Shown piece after piece: positions 63,665 to 64,000 of a stretch of 64,000 nucleotides of DNA. Origin of the DNA: Photobacterium proteolyticum (GTDB taxonomy: Bacteria > Pseudomonadota > Gammaproteobacteria > Enterobacterales > Vibrionaceae); contig NZ_MJIL01000069.1 of the NCBI RefSeq assembly GCF_001939735.1, forward strand, positions 186,001 to 250,000. Direction: 5' to 3'. How positions within the stretch are numbered: position 1 is the first letter of the stretch; each line of letters opens with the position of its first letter. The notes beneath the pieces were generated by a model. The model ran no database searches. It was given only the letters and a program-made list of their open reading frames with translations, and was not told where the DNA came from. A program made the translations under genes and the position numbers.

Positions 63665-64000
63665 TTATCTTGTTAGTCTAATCCTATTTAACTCTCTCGA
63701 TATAAATTTATCTATAATTTGAGATGCCGGCATAGTGTTAAGTTTTGATGCCCGCTCCTTTGGTTTATTTTCTTCTCCTACCTTGAAAAGCCCTTCTAAA
63801 CTGTTCACTTCATCTCCCCACGTAACCTGTTTATAGTCAAATGAGAACCCAACCGATTTCTCGTACAATTTAATATCATACGGTATAAAGCCAACTGGTT
63901 TCCCAAGCATTGCAAAATCACAGTATATGCTTGAATAATCAGTTAATAGTACATCGAATTGGTCCAGGTATTCAGTGATGTCTTCTGCTTGGTTGCTATC
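63665..64000 (-). CDS. CDP-glycerol glycerophosphotransferase (TagF-like, 5' partial)
   Basis: Only the C-terminal 111 residues are inside the window; the frame is open to its right edge with no start. The segment DVLLTDYSSIYCDFAMLGKP, followed by VGFIPYD, is the signature of CDP-glycerol:poly(glycerophosphate) glycerophosphotransferases of the TagB/TagF family. Such enzymes add glycerol phosphate to teichoic acids or, in Gram-negative bacteria, to capsule or O-antigen. It converges on the TagD-like gene, which would supply its donor. Confidence 0.85.
   Translation of the reverse strand, partial: DSNQAEDITEYLDQFDVLLTDYSSIYCDFAMLGKPVGFIPYDIKLYEKSVGFSFDYKQVTWGDEVNSLEGLFKVGEENKPKERASKLNTMPASQIIDKFISRELNRIRLTR

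Noticed and set aside
1-64000. CRISPR arrays, tRNA or rRNA genes, insertion sequences, integrases
   Set aside because: No regularly spaced repeats, no cloverleaf-like or rRNA stretches and no transposase or integrase motifs were seen in any supported gene.

Overview
The window is a chromosomal segment of a polar-flagellated gammaproteobacterium of the Vibrionaceae. The evidence is the FlrA/FlrB/FlrC regulatory set, sodium-type polar flagellar gene order, FlhF/FlhG, the ParC/ParP chemoreceptor-array positioning pair, and a ccm operon directly after the chemotaxis genes. Two flagellin genes directly between flgKL and flaG, and roughly 50% G+C by eye in the core genes, fit a Photobacterium-like genus better than Vibrio cholerae. 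The genus call is an inference only.

Bases 1-41300 form an almost unbroken flagellar and chemotaxis region: flgK (5' end cut by the window), flgL, a first flagellin with a sigma-54 promoter, a second flagellin with a sigma-28 promoter, flaG-fliD-flaI-fliS, flrA, flrBC, fliEFGHIJ, fliK-fliLMNOPQR-flhB, flhA, flhFG-fliA, cheYZAB, parC-parP-cheW and a DUF2802 gene. Near-consensus sigma-54 promoters stand before flaA, flrB, fliE, fliK and flhA, with a weaker one before flhF. This matches a FlrA -> FlrBC -> FliA cascade. A short convergent pair on the minus strand encodes a FliK-like protein and a free FlhB C-terminal-domain protein.

Bases 41400-48702 carry the complete cytochrome c maturation operon ccmABCDEFGHI, ended by a strong intrinsic terminator. 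It is followed by the lipoprotein gene mlaA (48722-49534).

From about 49600 the base composition falls to roughly one-third G+C and the content changes to a surface-glycan operon. A promoter, an RfaH ops/JUMPstart-type element and a long leader with an 18-bp perfect palindrome precede neuD-neuB-neuA-neuC (sialic acid or related nonulosonate synthesis and activation). Next come a NodB-type deacetylase, an FkbH-like HAD-IIIC protein, an acyl carrier protein, a VOC-fold protein and a GNAT-like protein (a probable ACP-dependent acyl-decoration module). Then follow a polysialyltransferase-like glycosyltransferase, a KpsM/KpsT-like ABC exporter, a sulfotransferase, a GT52-like glycosyltransferase and a TagD-type glycerol-3-phosphate cytidylyltransferase. 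A convergent CDP-glycerol glycerophosphotransferase gene runs off the right edge. Together these predict a sialic-acid-containing capsule or surface polysaccharide with unusual potential modifications: acyl/glyceryl, sulfate and glycerol phosphate. This is the most novel part of the window.
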